Notes: generated by a model from the letters alone, not told the origin. A stretch of 64,000 nucleotides of DNA from Berberis thunbergii (GCA_003290165.1 QNQO01000198.1:992001-1056000); one strand, 5' to 3'. Counted from the stretch's first letter, positions 42,536-54,778 are shown. Numbers and translations are program-made.

Positions 42536-45500
42536 GTGCTGAATCGACTGCAAGAAGTCCTGGCCAAGCGCGCAATACCCGGGGCAACACGGACCGACAA
42601 GGATGATGGGGAGTTGTATGATGTTGCCGTTCAGCTGTTCGAGGAGAGCCGTGTCTTACGACAACAAAAAACTTCCAGAACCAACATTACACTTTATGGT
42701 ATAACGGATGAAAGTGATGTAGCTGCTTCGGAATCAGAGTTGGGGCCTGACTCACATGCTATTTTTATTTCACTTTGGGGGCACTTTCTGAAGTGGATCT
42801 TCCGAACAAAGTCAAAACGGCGGCTCTCCCGGCCAATCGTCGTAAGACTAAGAAGGGTAAATCTTTTTCCCGAGTTTAAGATGATGGAAAACCTTATGTT
42901 TTGGAATGCACGTGGGATTGGTAATCAGGCCACGAGGAGGAGATTAAAAAGATTGGTAGTTGATAACAAAATCAGAATTCTTATAATTGCAGAACCAATG
43001 ATTGATATTAGTAGATCAATGGAACTTGGTAATAAGCTCCAACTCGGAGGATTTGCCGCAAACGACTCCCTTGGTGGCAAGATTTGGATCTATTGGGATA
43101 CCTCTTTAGCTCTTTCGGTGGTGGATATGACATACCAGATCATTCATTGCCTGGTAACGGATACTAACTCAAGAATTTTCTTAATTTCTTTTGTTTATGC
43201 TAAATGTTCTGTGGATGAAAGACGAGATCTTTGGTTGAATATGGATAATTTTGCTGCCAACCATGACATTCCTTGGATGATTAAAGGTGACTTCAATACT
43301 TATTTGAATTCTGGTGAAAAAGTAGGCGGGGTGGAGCCGTCCAGGGCAAGCATGTCCCAATTTTCTGATTGCATTGAAACCTGTGGTTTAATTGACTGTG
43401 GATTCTCTGGCCCCCGTCTCACTTGGTGCAATAACAGGTGGGGTAGTGAACGCATCTGGGCAAGACTTGATAGAATCTTTGTTACTTCCGCTTGGTTGAT
43501 AGAATTGGGCTGTCCTAAAGTGGAGCATCTTAGCAGAACCTTTTCTGACCACTCTCCCTTGTTGGCTTCCATGCCGACACAAGCAAAATGCGTTCCTTTT
43601 CGCTTCCTTAATATGTGGACAACTCATCCTGGGTTCATGGACCTGGTCAAGGATGCGTGGATGACTGATATGGGTACCATGCGCCCTATTGATAGAGTGG
43701 ATGCCAAGCTCAAACTGACACGTCGCGCTCTTATACAGTGGAACAGGACGATCTTTGGTAATGTGTTCAATAGGATCCGAGCACTAGAAGATGAAATGCA
43801 ACAGTGGGAAACGACACTTTTGGCGGGTTTTGGAAATAATAGTACTACTGGACTAAATGCTGATGCCAATTGGGATGTGCAGGCTTGCTCCAATTTACAC
43901 CGATGTCAGGCTGAGTACAGATTAGCTCTTAAACAGGAAGAGCTTTACTGGATTCAAAAATCAGGTGAAAAAGAGTTCAAAGAAGGGGATGCCTGCACTA
44001 AGTTCTTTTTTGCTTCCACCAAGTCCAAACAAAAGCGTCGTGCCATCAATCAGATTACTTTACAGAGTGGTAGAGTCATTTCGGAACCTGGTGAGCTTCT
44101 TGACAATGCAAACGAGTTTTTTGCGAATATGATGTCTTCTCAAGGTGATTGTATAGAGGATACAGAGTTGCTAAATTGTATCCCACAGTTGGTGGATCCT
44201 GGTCAAAGCAATCTTTTGGTTAAACGACCTTCCTTGGAGGAAGTAAGAGATGTTGTTTTTGACATACCCAAAAATAGTGCGCCAGGGCCGGATGGCTTTA
44301 CGGCTGAGTTCTTTCATTGCTGTTGGGAATTTTTGAGCAGCGACATTTGGGAGGCAGCGATACAGTTTTTTGAAGGCGAGGTCATGTCGTCGTCTTTTTC
44401 GGCGAATTTTATGGCCTTGATTCCTAAAATTGAAAATTCAGTTTCCTTTTCTGATTTCCGCCCCATCAGTCTGTGTAATGTGATTTATAAGATCTTCAGT
44501 AAAATCCTTTGCAATAGGTTGGTGGATATTTTGCCACTGTTGATTTCTCAGGAGCAGGGAGCTTTTGTCAAAGGCAGATTCATTGGCGAAAATATTGGCC
44601 TTACGCAGGAATTGATGAGAGACATTAATAGGAAGGTTATTGGAGGTAATGTGGTGCTGAAAATTGACATGGAGAAAGCTTATGATAGAATGGAATGGCC
44701 CTTTTTGCTTGCGGTTCTTAAGAAATTTGGTTTTCATGGTAGATTTTGCCATCTCATTTCCAACTGTGTGGCCTTTTGTGGATTTTCAGTTCTTCTATAG
44801 GGGGTATACAAAGGTTTCTTCAGATCCACTAGGGGTTAAGGCAAGGTGACCCCTTATCACCGTTTCTTTTCATTATTGCTTCAGAAGTGTTGAGTAGGGG
44901 GTTCAAAACAGCTTTTGAGGAGGGCAAAATAGGGTATTATTACACCCCCAGGAATTGCAGTCCTATATCTCATCTTCTGTATGCAGATGACACGCTTATT
45001 TTTTTAAATGGCCGACAATCTTCAGTCTTGGGATGCATGGAGTTTCTGCGACGGTACTGTCGGATCTCGGGGCAGAAAATAAACGATGGCAAAAGTTCTT
45101 TCACTTTGGATGATGGAGCAGCAGCGGAGCTAATAGTGGCACTAAAAAGTTATACAGATTTCCATTTCGCGTTGGCCCATTGAAATATTTGGGCGGGCCA
45201 GTATTCCAAGGGAGAGTGAAAATTACATACTTTGAAGATTTAATTTCTAAGATTCAGGCTCGCATACAGGGATGGAAGGCAAAATTGTTATCTCTAGTAG
45301 GTAGATTAATTATGATTAAGCATGTCCTATCTTCGATTCCTATTTATATTCTGAGTGCTATGTGTGTACCAAGTACAGTTTTAGCTCGAATTAATAGTTT
45401 GATGGCGGATTTATTTTGGGGTGATAGTGAAGGTCGTCTAAAGAAAAAATGGGTGCCTTGGGATATAATCTGCTTGCCTCAGACTGAAGGTGGTTTGGGA

Positions 45501-46784
45501 GTTAGGGACTTGATGGTCGTAATGAAAGCCTTTCGAATCAAGGCCCTTTGGATAATGCTAACTTCAGACTCTTTATGGGCTACTTTTATGAGGAGCAAAT
45601 ACTGGCTACACGGAGTTGCTTTGAATAGTCGACCTATAAAAGTTGGGTCTTCTCCGTTTCTTAAAGAAATTATGCTTGGGCGACCGTTCCTTTCGAGTAA
45701 CTCGCTTTGGCGTATAGGCATGGGGGATAGCAGCTTTTTTGAGGAAAACTGGAATTTGATGGCTTCTTTCAAGAGACCGACGACAATTTTTTGGCCTACG
45801 GTTAATGAGGTGATGTTGAATAATTTTGAATTGGTTCATCCAGATCTTAGAAGCTTGGCTCGTGGTCTTTTTGCAGATAGACTACGAGGTGAGGCTCATG
45901 AAAAAAACACGTGTGTGTGGGTTCCTAATACGAATGGTCTCTTTTCACTTCAGTCGGTCTATGAAATGTTACGGATAAAAGGATGGGTTAATGCTATCAG
46001 TTCCATGCTATGGCAAGATCTCCTTCCCTCCAGAATTTCAGTCTTTGTTTGGAAATTACTCCGTCGAAGAGTGCCAGTGGATGGGGAATTATACAGATGT
46101 GGCTTCAGTCTGGCTTTCAGATGTCATTGTTGTAGTTCGTCTAACCAAGAATCCTTGCAACATTTCTTTCTAGACGGAGAATTGGCAAGGAAGGTGTGGA
46201 ACCATTTTGATGGGGTCTTTGATATACATATACGGCGTCCAGCAGACATTTCAACGGTGATAGTAACCTGGTTCAAGAGAGCTAATCGAAAGTCGCAAAC
46301 AGGTGTGTTATTCTTTATTTCTCCTATGTTTATTTTATGGGAAATTTGGAAACAACGATGCAAATGTGTTTATGAAAATGTTCCCCCAAATCCCGCCTTT
46401 GCGATTTTGAACATTAGGCGTCAGTTGAGACTGGCAAATTATTTCATTATCCCCAAGCAAGTTAGTAGTCACAAGGCCCAGTTACGGGCTTTGGGGTTGA
46501 GTGTGCTTCCTGTTAGAAGGAAATTGGTTAGAATTGTTTATTGGCACCTTCCTCCCATAGACTTTGTTGCGCTCAATGTGGATGGAGCCTCCCACATGGA
46601 TAATGCATCTGGTGGTGTGATTATTAGAAACTCGAGAGGTTTATGTGTGGTGGGCAAACAAATTTTTTTTGGAATAGGTTCCAACAATAAAGCTGAACTT
46701 TTGGCGCTTTTGGAGGGCCTTCGCCTTTGCCTAGGCTGGGGTTTCAAAAAGGTGATTATCCAAACAGATTCGGCACTTGTTTGA
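42536..46784 (+). pseudogene. LINE ORF2: endonuclease, RT, zinc-binding, RNase H (frameshifted)
   Basis: The endonuclease starts at 42884 (NLMFWNARGIGNQATRRRLK); IKGDFNTYLN (GDFN) and TFSDHSPLLA are its catalytic motifs. RT follows: SAPGPDGFTAEFF, FSDFRPISLCNVIYKIFSKI, EQGAFVKGRFIGENI and LKIDMEKAYDRMEW with the first Asp. After a stop and shift at 44798-44840 come RQGDPLSPFLFIIASEV and the catalytic YADD at 44978-44989. A second shift near 45178 leads to LKYLGGPVFQGRVK. The zinc-binding region is at 46000-46190 and RNase H at 46560-46784 (LNVDGASHMDN, NNKAELLALLEGL, TDSA). The endonuclease nicks genomic DNA for target-primed reverse transcription. Two indels are the main damage. Confidence 0.93.
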
Positions 46785-47045
46785 GGTTGGTTTAAGTATT
46801 ATTTAAAAATACCTTGGCATTTGGAGAATATTTTGAAAGAAATAAAGTTGTTGGCAGCGACAATGACGTTAGTTTGTCATCATATTTATCGTGAAGCCAA
46901 TGCGGTGACGGATTCCTTGGTGAATAGAGCACAAAACGATCATAGGATAGTCTCTTACAATGGGACAGACTTGCCTAGGAAAGTTGTCGGCTTGATTGTG
47001 CTCGATAGATTACATACGGCATACATTCGCCACGGGGATGAGTAA
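46785..47045 (+). pseudogene. LINE ORF2 C-terminal end (after stop)
   Basis: Past the TGA at 46782, the RNase H continues in another frame: LVCHHIYREANAVTDSLVN at 46870-46930 carries the last catalytic region (H-REAN-V-D-L), and the protein ends HTAYIRHGDE at 47045. This shows that the full RNase H domain was once present. Confidence 0.75.
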
Positions 47046-47640
47046 ATACCTATATTGGCTTTGTGGCTGCGAGGTTTGGGGATTCTGGCAGCTTTGGCAG
47101 TCCGGGATATGGCGATACACTGCGAGACAGACTGCTGCATGCACGGGAAGGTGTTGTGCTGTTTCGGCAGAGCACTCATCGCAAAACAGAGTGCCTCTGT
47201 TTCATCTGGGCCTTGCTGCTGCGGTTTTATGAGGAGCCTGGTAGTGCTGTTTCGGTTGCAGGTGTTGGGGCGGACTGGCTGCTTGCTGTCGTTTTAGGCG
47301 GATGCATTCTGTGGTAGTGTTGTTCCGGTTGTAGGCGATGGGGCGGACTGTCGGAGATGCAGTGTGTTGCACGCTGCTGCGACAAAGTTCCAGCATGTTT
47401 GTGTCTGGGATGGAAGGTGAAAGTGTGGGCTGTTTTTTGCTTGCATGATGAGCTGGTTGTGTTTAGTTTTTTGGCTCTAGTCTTTGTTTGTTTCAGGTTG
47501 TATTTGCTTTTTGAGCATAGGTTTAAATAGAGGCTGTTAATGTTGGTTTATTTTGGCTTTAATATGGGTAAAGTTGTCATGTACCCCCGTATTGTTTGTA
47601 AGACTCTTTTTGATAAGTAATAAAGGTCTGACATCCCATA
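47046..47640 (+). other. LINE 3' untranslated region
   Basis: GC-richer than the flanks, with repeated TGCTGTTTCGGTTGCAGG/GTGTTGTTCCGGTTGTAGG-like words (47150-47390). Ends with TAATAAAGG at 47618-47626. No coding potential beyond fortuitous overlapping frames. Confidence 0.6.
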
Positions 47641-48239
47641 GTTGCCCCTCCACACTCGAGGTTAATTTAAAAAAAAAATAACCAATCCATAATTTGGAAT
47701 CCAATATGTTATTTTGTATGGTTTCAGCCTCCTCCGATCCATTGAAACTGTTGATGATTTGGAACAAACTCGAATGAATTGGATTTGGGTTGAAATATAG
47801 CTTTTTAGATTCAGATTCAGATTCTAAAAGGATCAAATTCTAAGAGTTCTTAATCGATTCGAATTCCCATTAATAAAATCCAATTTGAATATGAATATGA
47901 TCCATTCAATGCCTTAATACTGGAATAGTGAAATTAGATATTAGATACATTCTACAAATCTTTAAACTATTTAGGTTAGAACAAATACTCAATGTACCAA
48001 ACCAATTATTTTGAATGGAACAGATTCAACACATTGGGTTTTAAATTAAGATTCAATCAATTTTAGTTCCAAGCTGTTTACATCATCAATACAGAGTCTC
48101 TGGAGGAAACACTTACAGTCAAGTGTTGGTAGGTGTCACAGCCTTGTAGCTAGCGTTATTAAGTCGTTGATGCCCATTGTTGCTGTAGTAGGCATTGTGT
48201 TTGGGGGTAGGTGGTCCCGCTCAGTGGTCCTGTTTGATG
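47641..48239. other. Unassigned DNA between LINE and pararetrovirus
   Basis: AT-rich, with no coding family, RNA gene or clear repeat recognised. Contains simple words such as GATTCAGATTCAGATTC near 47810. Confidence 0.4.
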
Positions 48240-48427
48240 GTTCCGTATATGATGGTCCCGTTTAAAGTAAACCCATTACTTTCTTATGAAAATATGTTGT
48301 CCAAGTGTCTTTAGAGTCTAGGATAACCCGTACATCCTTCAGGCGAAAAGTATCAAGTATAACTTATGATATATATGCTAAGGATTTTAAGTAGAACAAG
48401 AGCGGCAACAATAGCCAAATCCCTCAG
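48240..48427 (+). repeat. Pararetrovirus intergenic repeat, copy 1
   Basis: Shares with 52207-52412 the run from GTATATGATGGTC to CAACAATAGCCAAATCCCT, including GTCCAAGTGTCTTTAGAGTC. About 3,970 bases separate the copies. In a circular pararetrovirus genome this is the expected intergenic, promoter-bearing region. Confidence 0.85.
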
Positions 48428-48479
48428 TTTCCAAGCCTTAGCTTTCAAATTATGATTTCTTTCAATGATCAATTAAATA

Positions 48480-49590
48480 AAATGATGATACAGTCAACCT
48501 ATTCTCAAGAACTTAAGTCAAATACACCACAATCACAAATGAACACTCAATACATCAAGACAAATCTTTACAAATAGGAAAAGAATTCAAGATAAACCAA
48601 ATTTATATTCAAGAAGAATTTATGCAAGATTACAACTCTACAAAAAGACAACAATTTTACTCAACCACGAATGAAACCCAAAGAGATCAATTAGGGGAAA
48701 TGTTTTATGAATTTTGTGAAACAAACAAAGTCAATATTCCATTTTTTTCAATGGTTTGACAATCATTACTCAAGACCCCAAAACAACTCAACAAGTATAA
48801 GACGCATAATTAACCAAGAAACTTCAAACTTATAAGAACAAATTAATCAAAGGCTAGCTAACTTAAAACCCATCTTAGAATCACAATCTTTAACCCAAAC
48901 TTCAGGAAAATCTTATCCAATCAATCTTAGCCGAGATTACCAGAATAAAAAAGAATATCAATTTGAACAAAAAGAACAAGACAATTTTAGTCAAGACTCC
49001 TATACACAAATTAATACAAACACAAACTTCAAATTAGATAAAGATTTTATCAGACTTGAATTTATGGCAAATTACAACATTCAAAAAAGAAAAGAATTTT
49101 ATTCAAATTACAATGAACAAGAAAGAGACATAATAGGCCAAACATTTTATTATTTATGTGAATAATTTCAAATAAATAAACCATTCTTTCAATGGTCTGA
49201 AAACAATTATTCAAAGGATAATGATGAATCCACATCGTGCTTATTTGGCCATGAATCAAAAGAATAAAAAAAATCAAACATAAGCCTAGCCATGTCACTT
49301 TCAATCACAATCCACAAAATTTCAAACTCAAATTATTGACCCAAAATCTTATCACAAGTTAAATATCAATACTATTTCCAACCAAGACAATGACAACATA
49401 AATAAATTTCCACCAAACAAACAAAAAAAACATTATAAACAAAAATCAAAACATCACGTCACAAAACAACAAATGAAGAAAGTAATTGAAAAACAAAAGC
49501 ATTCTCCAGAAAGAATTTGCTTAAAATGTGGACAACCAGGCCACATCAAAAGGAATCATAACAAGTGGAAGAAAAATGACAAATTGCTTA
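48480..49590 (+). pseudogene. Pararetrovirus structural region with zinc knuckle
   Basis: Lys/Asn/Gln-rich reading with many stops. Two diverged copies of the same module (about 48600-48780 and 49040-49215), each ending in a PFFQW..NNYS-like block, are followed by a CCHC-type knuckle at 49518-49563 (CLKCGQPGHIKRN), in which the final Cys position reads His. Similar modules occur once more at 53500-53705. Confidence 0.7.
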
Positions 49591-49904
49591 GATTACAATA
49601 AAAGATATTGCAATCCAAATCAAATAATTTACAAGACAAGGCTCAATCTAGTCAGGAAAACTTCCAGTCTAATCAAATTAAAGAATCTGATGAATTTAAA
49701 ACCATAAGAAAATCATTACCAACAAAAAAATCAACAAATCACTTGCAAGATGACCAAAGAGAAATCAAAATTTTCAAAACAAAAATCCATCATATTAAAA
49801 ATACCAATTCCAAAGATATCAAGTTGCACTTTTCCAATACAATCTCATAAATAAAACTATAAAGATGGTATGTCAAAATCACACTAATAATCAATAAAGA
49901 ATAA

Positions 49905-49990
49905 AAAATTACTATAACTGCACTTCTAGATTCAGGAGCTGATCTAAATTGTGTCTCAAAAGGATTAATTCATTCTAAATATTTTGAAAA
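49905..49990 (+). pseudogene. Pararetrovirus aspartic protease (remnant)
   Basis: A short reading containing ALLDSGADLNCV (49919-49954), with the active-site DSGA motif of caulimovirid aspartic proteases. Stops occur on both sides. It lies between the knuckle and the RT, the normal position. Confidence 0.75.
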
Positions 49991-50399
49991 AAACAAAAGA
50001 ATAGCGAATGAAGAACAATTGCAAGTTAATTACAAATTATTAAATGCCCATATTTGCCATAAAAATATTTTATCAATCAAGAATTCATGTAGAGATCATT
50101 ATAAAAACACTCTTCCTAACATTTATTTACCCCTTCAAGGTAAATCAAGATGGCATAGTAACAAAACTATTAGGAGAAAAGTTTTTTTTTTTTTTCCTTT
50201 TATGACAAAACCGAAAATTGCAGATCTCAATGAAATAAAAAGAGAAGTTCAAATTGCCAATTTAATTAACAAAAAATTCAAACAAATCAATTATTTAAAA
50301 GAATTTAATTACAAGCGAACTGAAGAACAATTAAAAAATTCAAAATTGAAAACTCAAATTAGTCAATTTCAAAAAAAAATTAGAAACACAAGTCTGTTC

Positions 50400-51330
50400 T
50401 GACTTGCCAAATGCACTTTGGAATAGAAAACAACATATGGTCAGTCTTCCCTATGAAGATGACTTCAATGAAAGAAAAATCCCGACAAAAGTAAGACCAA
50501 TCCAAATGAGTGCAAAATTAATAGAATACTGCAAAGAAGAAATCAATCTTTTAATTCGTAAGAAACTAACTAGAAAAAACCAATCTCCATAGAGTTGCTC
50601 AGCTTTCTACATTCAGAAGGCAGCTGAGATTGAACGTGGAGCCCCAAGATTAGTCATTAATTACAAACTCCTCAATGATGCACTAATCAGATATCAAATT
50701 CCAAACAAAAGATATTTAATCAAACGATTAGCTCAAGCAACAATATTTTCAAAGTTTGATCTTAAATCAGGATTCTGGCAAATTCAAATTACTCCAGAAG
50801 ATAGATACAAAACAACTTTCAATGTACCTTTTGGTCATTACGAATGGAACGTGATGCCATTCGGTCTAAAAAATGCATCATCATAATTTCACAACATAAT
50901 GAATGATATTTTAAATCCCTACACAGTTTGCAATTGTCTATATAGATGACATTTTAGTATTTTCAAAAACAATTGCAGAACATTGAAAACATTTAGGCAA
51001 ATTTTTCTAAAATGTCAAGAACAACGGATTAGTGTTATCACCAACAAAGATACATTTATTCCAAATTGATCAATAATGGTACAATTAGCCCAATTGATCG
51101 ATCAATAGCCTTTGCGGACAAATTTTTATATGAAATTAAGAACAAAAATCAATTACAAGGATTTTTAGGAAGTCTCAATAATGTGGCTGATTTCTACAAA
51201 AATCTCAGGATTTTAGTTAAGCCTTTATATGCTAGATTTCGTAAAAAACCTCCACCATTGTCCAATCTTCATACCCAAATAGTTCATCAAGTAAAAGCAA
51301 TTGTCAAGAGTCTACCTTATTAGGAATATC
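50400..51330 (+). pseudogene. Pararetrovirus reverse transcriptase (remnant)
   Basis: Conserved RT blocks are recognisable. A PRLVINYKLLND block is near 50645, SKFDLKSGFWQIQI (first catalytic Asp) near 50752, GHYEWNVMPFGLKNA near 50835, and the YIDD catalytic box at about 50938-50951. Stops at 50590 and 50884 and a shift before the YIDD box break the frame. The GHYEWNVMPFGLKNA wording is diagnostic of caulimovirid RTs rather than of Ty3/gypsy. Confidence 0.88.
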
Positions 51331-51354
51331 CAATTCAACAGCCTTCAAAATTTT

Positions 51355-51650
51355 AGAAACAGATGCGTCAAATATATGGTACGGTGGTATCCTTAAATAA
51401 AGAATTAATAACAAAGAACAATTGGTCTGATTTCATTATGGTTTTTGGAACAAAACTCAATCAAATTATTCAACTGTCAAAAAAGAGATTTTTATCAATT
51501 GTTTTCCGCATCATGACATTTTAAGATGATGTTTACAATTAACCATTTTAATATTGTCTGTCTTTGATTTTGAAATTGAATTTATAAAAAGCAGCTCAAA
51601 CTCCCTCCCAGACTTCCTCACCAGAGAATTTCTTCAAGGGAAACAAAAGC
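51355..51650 (+). pseudogene. Pararetrovirus RNase H (remnant)
   Basis: Begins with TDASNIWYGG near 51360 (first catalytic Asp) and ends with a SSNSLPDFLTREFLQG block at 51594-51640. Several frameshifts lie between. It is followed abruptly by coat-protein-like sequence, so the downstream viral order is not native. Confidence 0.75.
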
Positions 51651-51699
51651 CTCAGTCCTCTGAAACTCAACCTTCTTCAAGTGAAGAAATTTACTCAAA

Positions 51700-52206
51700 C
51701 TGCCTTACCAAGCTTTTTACTCTGTTCCAACCCTTATTTTTTGCTATACTCGAACACTTTATAGGTGATCCAACTCACTTTCAAGAAAAATCAAAGGAAA
51801 TTCTTATAAATTTAAGATGCCTTATGCTTCAAGATTTCAGATGGTTCAAAGACATGTTCTTATCAAAGATCATTTTGGAACAATTCATTGTTGATTTGAT
51901 TGCAATAGACCATTTTGGAAAAAAGAATTCATTGTTGGACTTCCTTCAACTTTCACTGAAACAATTAGACATAGTCTTAAGCTTCAATTCAATTGATCAA
52001 TACCATATGATAATCTTACTTACGGTGCTTTGATTGCAAAAATAAATGAAGTTGCATTAACAATTTGCAATGATCTCAAACTTAGAGCACTAATAAAATG
52101 TCAAAATATAACAAAAAGAAAAGAACTAGGTGACTTTTGTCTTCAATATAGTTTCGAACCATTCAAAGAACCATCATCAAAATTAAAAACATCTAGTCGT
52201 ACTTCT
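51700..52206 (+). pseudogene. Pararetrovirus coat-protein-like fragment, copy 1
   Basis: Contains a HFIGDPTHFQEKSKEIL block and LRCLMLQDFRWFKDMF at 51750-51855, and a later KCQNITKRKELGDFC block near 52100. The first part recurs at 54575-54730. Its position after RNase H rather than before the protease indicates recombination between viral units. Confidence 0.7.
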
Positions 52207-52412
52207 TCTGAAAATATAATGGTCTTGTATATGATGGTCAAGTTTGAGGTAAATCCATTACTTTCTTATAAAAATATGTCGTCCAAGTGTCTTTAGAGTC
52301 TAGGATAACCCATACTTTTTCCTTCAGGCAAAGAATATCAGGTATAATTTATGATTTATTTGCTAAGCATTTGAAGTAGAACAAGAATAACAACAATAGC
52401 CAAATCCCTTAG
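52207..52412 (+). repeat. Pararetrovirus intergenic repeat, copy 2
   Basis: Second copy, slightly longer (an extra TTTTTCC and other small indels). It precedes the movement-protein region, as in the genome order of single-ORF caulimovirids. Confidence 0.85.
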
Positions 52413-52419
52413 CCTTTTT

Positions 52420-53130
52420 AGATATATCTCTTTTATCTAAATTTACTCGTTCCTCATCTTCTAGAAGCAAGGCAAAATATACAATTAATAGCTTAGAATG
52501 TCAAGTTTTAGACATTGAAGAAAACCTTCAACAATGGTCTAGCCCAAAAGTATCTAAAAACAAAGTTTATGAACCACCGCCAATCTTCAAGTAAATAACT
52601 GAACAAATAACCAAAATTATAGAAAAACATTACCCATAGAAGAAACTCAAGAACCAATCCACTTGTTTACTCCAAAAAAACTGGAAAAACACTTACAAGC
52701 TCAATTCAATTATATTCACATTGGATTAGTCCATGTAGGAATGAAGCCTCTTACAAGAATAAGTTGCCTCTGCTCTGCTCTGATATGCCTTAGAGATTGC
52801 AGGCACAACAAATTTCAAGATTCTTTCTTAGGAATAGCGGAAGCATCCCTAGGACTAGGACCGGTCTATTGTTACCCCCAATTTTTCAATATCTCTGCAA
52901 GACCCAAATGTCTTAGAAACCTTTACCCTCAATATGCAAACTTCTAAATATGATATGCTACCTGGTTCAATATCATTAGTATTATTATATCGTATCACGT
53001 ACAAAGTCATGAGGACTGAAATCAGTCCTCAAGCAAAAGTAAGATGCACAAAAGGATACACAGTCTTTTTCCAATCAAACAAAGACAAAACAAATGTCAT
53101 AGTCCCAAAAACTATCCGTTGGGATTAAGT
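52420..53130 (+). pseudogene. Pararetrovirus movement-protein region (remnant)
   Basis: 52663-52947 contains an IHIGLVHVGMKPLTR block followed by CLRDCR and an SFLGIAEASLGLGPVYC block. 52934-53128 continues in another frame (SISLVLLYRITYKVM). These fit the 30K-superfamily movement-protein fold of caulimovirids. Stops at 52594, 52637 and 53126 and a shift near 52940 inactivate it. Confidence 0.72.
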
Positions 53131-53449
53131 CACCCTTCCAAGCTCATGGAAGGTTCAAACAGAACCAAGGCCTCATTCACCAAGTGGACTGTCTCAAATT
53201 GTCTCCCATGATGATGGAACTGTTAAATTATAGTTTACATCCACCAAGAGAACATAACTGATAATATATGGTCTTCAATCACCAAGAACTTCAACTTCTA
53301 CCTATAGGACAACTCCTCCGACCATAGGAAGTCAATCTGTCACGAGTGTTGATTTAACAAGATTAATACAAAATCCACAATATCCTCAAATCCCTCAACC
53401 AATTTATATAAATGATCAACAATCTGAAATAGAACATCAAGTAAATAAA

Positions 53450-54733
53450 AAATCACCAACACCATCAGAAATGGGAGATCCATCCCAAATCTACATGTTA
53501 ACAAAAGAATTCAAATTAGACAATGATTACATCAAGTAAGAATATGAACAACCTTACAATGAAAACAAAAGAAATTGATTTTTTCAAAAAACCCAACTCA
53601 TGAAGAAATAGGACACCTAGGAGTGCTCTTTTACCAATTCTGTGAAAAACTCCAAGTCAATTACCATTTCTTTGACTGGTATGAAAACAATTATTCAAAA
53701 GGTTTAAATGTCATAGCAAATACAAATACTTGGAAAGTCAAAGACAGTACTATCACAGAATCCAAAATACCTCCCTTGGAACAAATATATTACAAAGCCT
53801 AAGGTGTTGAAGTTGTAGCCTCCCCAATCAAATCAATTACAATATTGAATAAAAAAATCATTGAACAAAAAAATTAAACAAATATACTTTTACACACAAT
53901 AGGTCAACATGTAGTCAATGATAAACCTTTCAATACCCAAGAACCAATAAATCCTCCAAATCTAACTCAATGTTTTAAACTAGCAACAATTATCAAATGA
54001 AAATTTTCATCTCAAGCCAATCTTATTGACCAAATCGATAAAAAAAATTAGCACAATTAACACTCAATGGTCTCAAATCTACAAAATCATTCTCAAGCTC
54101 AAATAATATAATGTTTTATCACAATTATTAGATACTGAAGAAAATTTTGATTCACAACCCCAAATAATTTCAAAATTAAATAGGTCAATTCCTTTAACAT
54201 CAAAATCGACACCATTACCTTATACAAGAAACTATTATCCAAGACCTTCCTTTATAGACCTTCAATTTGAAGAAAATGGACAAACAATCACATCTCAATA
54301 TTCCACTGATTCAATTTATGAGTGGTATATAGATGGCCAAAGTGAACAAAATATTGTAGACACAACTCTAGAAATGACAATGCTGACCTCGGCTCATAGG
54401 AATGAAGGCAAAGATGACAATCAAATAGTAAAAATAATTATTGCTGATTTTACTAGTCAATTAAAAGGGTGGTGAGATTACTATCTAAACCAATAAGAAA
54501 AATACAATATTGTCAATGTTGTTAAAATAAATCAATTTGGCCAACAAATCAAAACTGAAATGGGTGAAACCATATATGATTATGTTCCAACCCTTATTTT
54601 CATTATACTCAAACACTTTATAGGTGTTCCAACCAATTTTTAAGAAAAATCAAAAGAAATCATTATAAATTTAAGATGCCCAACACTTCAAGATTTTAGA
54701 TGATACAAAGGCTTATTTTTATCAAAGATCATG
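53450..54733 (+). pseudogene. Pararetrovirus structural/coat region, copy 2, truncated
   Basis: 53500-53705 is the third copy of the PFFQW-type module (here HFFDWYENNYSKG). 54380-54730 contains DFTSQLKGWW and then the repeat of the copy-1 coat segment. Similarity stops at about 54733, where repeat-derived sequence begins, so the unit is truncated there. Confidence 0.68.
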
Positions 54734-54777
54734 ACTTGACTAGATGCCAATAGTCCAGGATAGATAGACAGAGTCCA

Positions 54778-54778
54778 G

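Larger units (their letters stand above)
40036..47620 (+). mobile_element. L1-type LINE, nearly full length
   Basis: A non-LTR retrotransposon with a 5' leader, ORF1 (gag-like, zinc knuckle), ORF2 (endonuclease, RT, zinc-binding region, RNase H) and a 3' untranslated region ending near an AATAAA-type signal (TAATAAAGG at 47620). All parts are in order on the plus strand. Frameshifts at about 44835 and 45178 and single stops in ORF1 and near 46782 disable it. Exact 5' and 3' edges and a target duplication could not be fixed. It is relatively young compared with the surrounding remnants, since ORF2 keeps a 754-codon open segment. Confidence 0.9.
48240..54733 (+). mobile_element. Endogenous pararetrovirus (Caulimoviridae-like), rearranged
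   Basis: An old viral integration of more than one unit, all pieces plus strand and full of stops. Order seen: intergenic repeat (48240-48427), structural region with a zinc knuckle (48480-49590), protease (about 49905-49990), RT (50400-51330), RNase H (51355-51650), coat-protein-like piece (51700-52206), second intergenic repeat (52207-52412), movement protein (52420-53130), further structural and coat region (53450-54730). RT motifs are of the caulimovirid type, nearest in my reading to the Petuvirus/florendovirus side. Such sequences are common fossils in angiosperm genomes; this copy cannot encode virus. It is not bounded by LTRs, as expected. Confidence 0.85.

Noticed and set aside
41793..42590. 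Overlapping minus-strand open frames, Cys/Ala-rich
   Set aside because: Antisense shadows of the tandem repeats in LINE ORF1.
44887..45183. A separate small gene with a YADD motif
   Set aside because: It is simply the middle of LINE ORF2 between two frameshifts.
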